64,000 bases of DNA. Source: Craterostigma plantagineum. Lineage: Eukaryota; Streptophyta; Magnoliopsida; Lamiales; Linderniaceae. Shown one piece after another: positions 58,470 to 64,000 of the stretch. The translations under genes were made by a program, and so were the position numbers. The notes below the pieces were generated by a model. It was not told the origin of the DNA. It did not search any database and saw nothing but the letters and a program-made list of their open reading frames with translations. The DNA lies in assembly GCA_027422505.1 (NCBI GenBank), contig JAPQWV010000001.1:8308001-8372000 (forward strand), in the 5' to 3' direction. The number at the start of each line of letters is the position of its first letter. Within the stretch, counting starts at the first letter, position 1.

Positions 58470-60723
58470 TATAACATCTGCTCTATTTTGACCCAAAATC
58501 AAAATAAAAAGCCCAAAGCATAATTCGATTTCAACCCAATTCGAAACACATACTTAGCCTAATTTGAAATACATGAAATCAGCCTGGCCCAGCCCATTTG
58601 ATCTTTCTACAACTTTGTTTCATACATATCCAATAAGTAAAGAGAATAAAAAAAAGAAGAAGAGAAGAAATGGGCCATTCGAACGAGATGGAGAAGACGA
58701 AACAAGGAACAACCAGAAATGGATCTTTAGAGCTTTCATGTACCGTTCCTGTTCGATTTTAAGGTTTAGAAAGGTACGATGTGTTGTAATCTCACTCTTA
58801 ACTCCATCGAGCTAGGGTTTGTTTTCTTTGACAAATTCGCGCAGCTTCTGTTTTCAGTGAAATTGAACTAGTTATCATGATCTGATTCTTCTGTCGGTTG
58901 TTTCTGTTGAAAGCAAAGTTCTTCATCTTTCCATAGCCGCAAAAATCAGCTCAATCCGGTACCTGTACAATTTCTTATGAATTTGTGAACATTCAGCTGC
59001 GAACAGGAAAATTTCTGTTCGTGCAGTCGCTGATTTTTGCGAATTTAAAATAGCTACAGTACTTCAAATCTTGCTAAACTTATTTTTGTGGAAAGAAGAC
59101 TTTCTTAGCTGTTCATAGCTTCTGAAATCATTTTGATCCGATACTTGTGCGAATTGTTATGAATTTTTGAAGTTTCAGTTGTAAAACAGAATTTTTCTGG
59201 AAATTACCAAAGGATTTCGAAATATTTATTATTTCTGGTTCAGCTGCTCTGCAAACAGCAATTTCAGATTCAAATAAATATTCTTGTAGCAGTTTCAGCG
59301 CTCTTTTCGATGCTGAATTTTGTGTTTACGCTATAGTTTTTCAAGGACCTCGCTTATTAACGATATAATGATCTCTTGAGCTTGTGATCTCAAATTTTAG
59401 GCGAAGGGACACGAGATGGGGCTTGAGGGTAGTTGTGGAGGCTGAAGAGAGTTAGGCATACGCGGTGAGTGGGTAATATGGGGACGCCTTCCCTTCACGG
59501 GACGTGTGGACCTCGTGGGTCGTTTTATTTTGTCGTCTTATGTCATCGTTTTACACGTCGATTTATAAATTGTTGTGATATCGTGGGGATTTGAGATAGT
59601 GAGTCTTGTCGGCTATAAGATGTTTATGTTTATGGTGGTCGAAGAGTTTTGGGGTATATATGCTGCTTTGAGTTGTGTTGACGGTTACACGGGGCATTAC
59701 GTGATGTGATGACGTGTTACCATTTTAGGTCTTGGTCTTACTGATAGGGGGCCTTATCGGCTATAGATCGTGCAGTCTTGTCGAGGTTTACAGATGGTGA
59801 TATTGTTTGGTTGGTCTTGTTTGTTGCATACACTTGGTACCAGGTTCTAAATAGCCCGAACGGCCACGTTCGGGTGAGTGCGAAGTGGCAAATCGAGTAA
59901 GTAGCCCGTGGCTTGACACACCCGGGTGAGTGAGGTCCAGCGATACACCCTTCTAGTGCCATGTGTTGATTTGATATTAATTATCGTTGAAGGGTGGTCG
60001 CTGGGGAGATTTTGGCCAACGTCACCGTGTGTGCGTAGGACATGCATGTTATAGCAGTTGATACGTCAATTTACGGTCACGGTCTAGAGTACGGTGACGG
60101 ACTCGAGCGGAGCTCAGTTCGAGGGAGGGGATGGCCACCCGCGCATCGTCTATGTGATTACGTGGATTTTGTTGAAGTATTTGATATGTCTCGTGATAGT
60201 CAGTGGTCGTATTGTCTCGTATGAGTGGTGGAAATTTATCGTATAGATGGAATGGTCGATATATTTGATTTGTTATGATTTCATAATAAAGGACGCACCT
60301 TCTGTGAGGGTAAAGTGTGTCCGTATTATCTCATCACTGAGCTTTACTAACACCTTATATATATATACATTTCCTTCTAGGTCGTTGTCTTTTACTTGGA
60401 GGTTTGCCAATGTCGAACGTCGTTTCCGCTGCCAATTCTTCTACTTTGGTATTCCACATTTCTTTTACATTTGCGCGTCCATTGGCAGAGTGCATCTTTC
60501 GGGTAGATATTTGCGTACACATTCTTTCGTTGGTCGAGGTTTTGAACGATTCTGTACAGTAAAAAACTCCATTCGATATAAAAATATATACTTTTCATCG
60601 ACTTCTGTTGTAGTTTCTTTTGTGGGATATTTATTTGTGACGTGTGAGTTGATATTGAGCCTTGCGTTTATTGAGAAACGCGGCGGTGGCTGTCACGGGT
60701 TCGATGCGGGTCGGGGCGTGACA
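58470..60723 (+). mobile_element. probable solo LTR inserted in copy D RT
   Basis: Copy C runs GAGTGCTTGCATGC across this point without interruption. Here CTTG is repeated on both sides (58,466-58,469 and 60,725-60,728; with the preceding base GCTTG versus TCTTG). The insert begins TATAACATCTGC (or TGTATAAC, if the TG is shared with the duplication) and ends GGGTCGGGGCGTGACA, a common end of long gypsy LTRs. It has no domain, no primer site and no PPT. The 230-codon frame at 60,247-60,939 crosses its right edge and is spurious. Edges are good to about 2 bases. Confidence 0.7.
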
Positions 60724-61130
60724 TCTTGCATGCATTTAATTTACTTAAGGAGTGACTTATCGCACCACCTATTATGGTCGCCCCCGACCTGGGCGGAACT
60801 AATGTGCAATGCTAGTGATTATGCAATTGGAGCAGTGTTAGGGCAGCACAAGGACAACCATTTTAGGCCGATCTACTACGCAAGTAAGATGCTAGACGCA
60901 GCCCAAGCCAATTCACGACCACCGAAAAGGAGCTGTTAGCCGTCGTGTTCGCCTTCGATAAATTCAGGTCATATCTGATCTTATCAAAAGTTATTGTTTT
61001 TACTGACCACTCTGCCCTTAAGTATTTGTTAACAAAGCCGGACGCCAAGCCCCGGCTGATAAGATGGATCCTACTCGTCCAAGAGTTCAACATAGAGATC
61101 CGAGACAAGAAAGGTGCATAAAATTTTGCG
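60724..61130 (+). pseudogene. RT tail and RNase H (copy D)
   Basis: Resumes with the sequence matching copy C (DLSHHLLWSPPTW), then CNASDYAIGAVLGQ with a catalytic Asp, [13 protein letters not shown], the [13 protein letters not shown] block and [11 protein letters not shown] in a shifted frame, ending at EIRDKKG. At this last motif copy C was hit by copia-1, and D shows the uninterrupted sequence. Confidence 0.85.
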
Positions 61131-62470
61131 GCGGATCACCTCTCTCGACAAGAGGAGTCCGAAATACACCACAAGGACAGAAGGGCTATACAAGACAGAT
61201 TCCCAGACGAGCACATGTACTCGATACAAGTGGTAAATGATGATATTCCTTGGTTTGCAGATTATGTTAATCATCTTGTTGCGAGGGTCTTACCAAAGGA
61301 GTACACGAGTCAGCAAAAGAAGAAATTCTTTTCTGACCAGAAGTACTACTTTTGGGAAGATCCGTATCTTTTCAGGCGATGTGCGGACCCTCCTTCCCAG
61401 AGACGACACAGATTCTTAGGCATTGCCACAATGGACCGACCGAAGGGCACTACGCAGTAACCGAACCGCTCAGAAGGTACTAGAGAGCGGATTCTACTGG
61501 CCTACGATCTTCAAAGACACCCAAAGGTACGTTGACACTTTTGATCAGTGTCAACGCGTAGGTAATCTCTCGAAACGTGAGATTATGGGGTATAGATTTC
61601 ATGGGTCCGTTTCCTAGTTCGTATAATAATAAGTATATTCTGGTTGCTGTAAATTATGTGTCCAAGTGGGCCGAAGCGCAAGCTTTCCCACGAACGATGC
61701 TAGAGTTGTTGTTAGGTTTTTACGAGCATTATTTTCATGCTTTGGGGCATATGCATCATTAGCGATAGAGGCACTCATTTCTGTAACACATAATTTGCAC
61801 GCACACTAGAGCGCTATGGGGTTAGACACAACCTATCCACCGCTTACCACCCCCAAGCTAGCGGTCAGGTCGAAGTAGTGAACTGTGAGTTGAAATGCAT
61901 CTTAGAAAGACCATAGAAGAGAACTGTGGGGAGTGAGCGAATAAGTTGAATGATGCGCTTTGAGCATATAAGACTACATATAAGACACCCATAGGCACTA
62001 CACCGTATAGACTAGTCTATGGGAAGCCATGCTACCTCCCCGTAGAAATCGAGCACAAGGCTTATTGGGCAACTAGGTCCTTGAATCTTGATTTAGGAGA
62101 CGCCAGCGGAAAGCTGCAACTCCAAATCAATGAGTTAGACGAGTGGCGTTTATTGGCTTACGATAACGCTCGAATGTATAAGGAATGCTCAAAAGCTTAC
62201 CATGATAAGAAAACTAGGCAAAGGCGGGAGTTTCAGGAAGTGGACCAAGTCCTCCTCTTTAACTCTCGACTTAGGCTTTTTCCCAGCAAACTTACATCAC
62301 GTTGGCCGGGACCGTTCACCGTTACTCGTGTTTTCTGTTACGGTACTGTTCAGGAATGGAACAGAGAACTTTCAAGGTGAACGGCCACAAGTTGAAGCAC
62401 TATCATGGAGGCGAGGGAGACGTGAGCGAAAAAGAGGTGCTATACTTGGACCTCCAACCATCATGAGTGA
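61131..62470 (+). pseudogene. integrase (copy D), broken
   Basis: [15 protein letters not shown] leads in. The zinc domain is damaged (TFDQCQ where copy C has TCDQCQ, losing a Cys). The core shows [31 protein letters not shown] and a [11 protein letters not shown] block in different frames. The C-terminal domain (62,081-62,380; KAYHDKKTRQRREF, FNSRLRLFP) is open. Its end KEVLYLDLQPS-like segment overlaps the polylinker before the spacer. Confidence 0.87.
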
Positions 62471-62564
62471 CAAAAGATACGTCCAGCTAAAGACGGTAAA
62501 GAAAGCCTTCTTGGGAGACAACCCAGGTATTTTCGTTTATGTTTTTAGACAAAAAAACTAGGAG

Positions 62565-62792
62565 GTTCATGGCCTGTGACATACATGTCACGTCCGTGAT
62601 ACAGCGAAGTACCTCGCTGTCCTTTGTCACGGCCAGAAGGTTAAGCTTCACGGCCGTGACGACTTAAGTAGTAACTGCTGCCTCTTGTCACGGCCAGAAG
62701 CTTAAGCTTCATGGCGGTGACTTCATTCAGTGGCGCTTCTGCCTCTAGTGACGGCGGGAAGCTTACGCTTCACGGACGTGACGCTTACGGGC
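62565..62792. repeat. palindrome array between pol and env-position ORF, copy D
   Basis: Three units of about 65-70 bp containing GTCACGGCC, AGAAGCTTAAGCTTC and CACGGCCGTGAC. This is the counterpart of 851-1,092 and is related to the LTR array. Confidence 0.8.
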
Positions 62793-63016
62793 TGAGTTAA
62801 AAAAAAATTTAAAATCGATTCTTCTTCCCCTCTCTCTATCTTTTCTCTCTCTCGTTTCCTCCCTCTCTCTCACGATCGAACACCACATACCCACCAACAA
62901 ACCTCCCAAACCTCGCCAACCACCACTAGACGCTGAACACCATCGTGGATCACCTCCGGCGAACACCCCATCACCGACGTTGATACCCTCGAATTAAACT
63001 AGGTAAAAATCAAAAG

Positions 63017-63624
63017 GTATGGAATTTCCTTTTCAACCCTAATTCGTTTCAATTTAGGGATCTCGTCGAATTTGATATTCCTTGGGTATAATTATGCTTT
63101 TTTCTAAATTCGTTACGTGTTATTATCCATTTGGGTTTGCTTAATTACTTGAATTTGGCGTTGAATTTCGCATTTTAGTACGATGAACCCTAATTTCCAA
63201 TTTGCGGATTTTCAAAATGGAGACTAATTTGGTGTTTTTCTTGCTCTTTTATGGTTATATACATGCTAATAACACCTTGGGTATGCTTAATTTGTTGATT
63301 TCGTTCATTTAACTTTGCTTTTGGGATGATAAACCCTAACTTTCGAATTTTTGTGGATTTTGCGACTTGTTGGCGAATTCGGTGAGTCTGATGGTGTTAG
63401 TTTGCGTTGACTTACATTATGAGTTATGTGAGTATGTTTGCTTGCTCGATTTTGAACTTAAAGTGAATGTTTTCGCTTGCACGCCACATGTTTGACAAAA
63501 AGGCCAAGTTGAAATTTTCATGTGTTATTGCATATGCAAGTATCTATTTTGTCGCTATTTTGGTCGAGTCGAGCTGCTTCGTTATTATTTGCTATATTCT
63601 TTGAGCTCACATGCGTTTTTGCAG
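63017..63624 (+). other. candidate leader intron before the env-position ORF (copy D)
   Basis: Donor-like AAAAG/GTATGG and acceptor TTTTTGCAG enclose 608 bases, AT-rich and without coding signal. Both sites and the spacing are kept in copy C (601 bases). Upstream (62,820-63,016) is a CT-rich, Pro/Thr-coding leader-like stretch. Confidence 0.45.
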
Positions 63625-63629
63625 GTACT

Positions 63630-64000
63630 ATGACTCGACAGTGATCTACCACTCAGCGTGACCCCGCCTCGCGCTCGCCGGTTCGTCAAAGGCGACGCGG
63701 CTCTACGCCGACACTCCTAGCTGCTATGCAACAATTCACTGATGAGGCCCAGACGGCATGGTAGAACAGGCTGAAAGCGATGGAGTTCATCCCATGGACC
63801 GAATTGACCACAGACGCTGGCGAAGTACCACATCGACCAGCAAGTCTTCCAATATTTGTCGCGCAGTGGCTGGGCCACTCTCTTTCACATAGATGAACTG
63901 GCGTACAAGGCGCTGACGTTGGAGTTCCTATCGACCTTCCCCCACGAGGAATACGACTACAACACAGTCAAGTTCCGGGCATTTGCCGAGGAGCACACGG
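63630..64000 (+). pseudogene. start of the env-position ORF (Athila ORF-1-like), broken
   Basis: ATG at 63,630 opens MTRQ followed by TGA, where copy C has an Arg codon. The next stretch is Arg/Ser/Pro-rich (QRDPASRSPVRQRR). A further TAG lies at ~63,762. From ~63,895 another frame gives DELAYKALTLEFLSTF and VKFRAFAEEH, which resembles the Athila-family ORF of unknown function. Only the first ~370 bases are in the window; no membrane segment can be judged. Confidence 0.6.

Larger units (their letters stand above)
53204..64000 (+). mobile_element. Athila-like Ty3/gypsy copy D, continues past the window
   Basis: It has the complete 5' LTR, tRNA-Asp primer site, gag, protease, RT, RNase H, integrase, palindrome spacer, leader intron and first part of the env-position ORF, in that order on the plus strand. 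The 3' LTR is beyond 64,000. It is split in RT by a ~2.25-kb insertion (58,470-60,723); copy C shows the uninterrupted sequence. Frameshifts and stops occur in every domain. It is the reference against which copies A, B and C were delimited. Confidence 0.9.

Noticed and set aside
60247..60939. 230-codon open frame on the plus strand
   Set aside because: It starts inside the probable solo LTR and runs across its right edge into Athila RNase H. It has no domain in its first part and a composition like non-coding DNA.

Overview
The window is plant nuclear DNA, most likely eudicot. It has one host gene with spliced introns, TATA-type LTR promoters, plant LTR-retrotransposon families with initiator-Met and Asp tRNA primer sites, and no bacterial gene organisation. 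Almost everything outside 42,956-49,184 is LTR retrotransposon, much of it nested. The species cannot be told from the sequence.

Layout. (1) 1-10,463: an Athila-like Ty3/gypsy copy on the minus strand (copy C), with env-leader region, integrase, RNase H and the end of RT. It is split by Ty1/copia element copia-1 (2,631-9,986, plus strand, TSD ACCCT). (2) 10,464-~29,115: an inverted Athila-like copy on the plus strand (copy A), with partial LTR, tRNA-Asp primer site, gag and protease. It is split by copia-2 (11,755-27,279, minus strand, 15.5 kb). (3) ~29,116-42,955: an Athila LTR on the minus strand (copy B). It is split by a long solo LTR (29,268-41,667, TSD AAGTG), itself split by copia-3 (29,821-39,488, minus strand, TSD CCCTG). 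(4) 42,956-44,518: a plant-mobile-domain pseudogene fragment, a GC-rich minisatellite and a palindrome cluster. (5) 44,519-47,502: the only intact cellular gene, a type-1 Ser/Thr protein phosphatase catalytic subunit (TOPP/PP1) in four exons. (6) 47,503-49,184: intergenic DNA ending in a degenerate repeat. (7) 49,185-53,203: a 5'-truncated copia of another lineage (copia-E, minus strand). (8) 53,204-64,000: a long Athila-like copy (D, plus strand) with full 5' LTR, gag, protease, RT, RNase H, integrase and the start of the env-position ORF. It is split by a probable solo LTR (~58,470-60,723) and continues past the window.

How the parts relate. Copia-1, -2 and -3 are relatives sharing the initiator-Met primer site, a long coiled-coil Gag, long palindrome-rich non-coding leaders and spacers, and an identical PPT/LTR junction. 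Copia-2 and copia-3 share an extra conserved ORF between pol and the 3' LTR. Only copia-2 keeps RT/RNase H, and that is broken. Copia-1 has lost PR-IN-RT-RH and copia-3 has lost RT-RH, so both would need helper proteins. The empty-site sequence of copy D confirms the copia-1 insertion in copy C, and copy C confirms the insertion in D.

Most noteworthy: a TATA box inside a near-perfect inverted repeat in the LTRs of all three related copias; a conserved Gag stop plus 3'-splice-site-like motif before protease; clusters of internal polypurine tracts; a small ORF ending at the same codon in two elements; the pol-downstream ORF; and GTCACGGCCGTGAC palindrome arrays in both the LTR and the pol-env spacer of the Athila-like family. 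Element boundaries and LTR differences were read by eye. Family names are from memory of typical motifs, without a database search.
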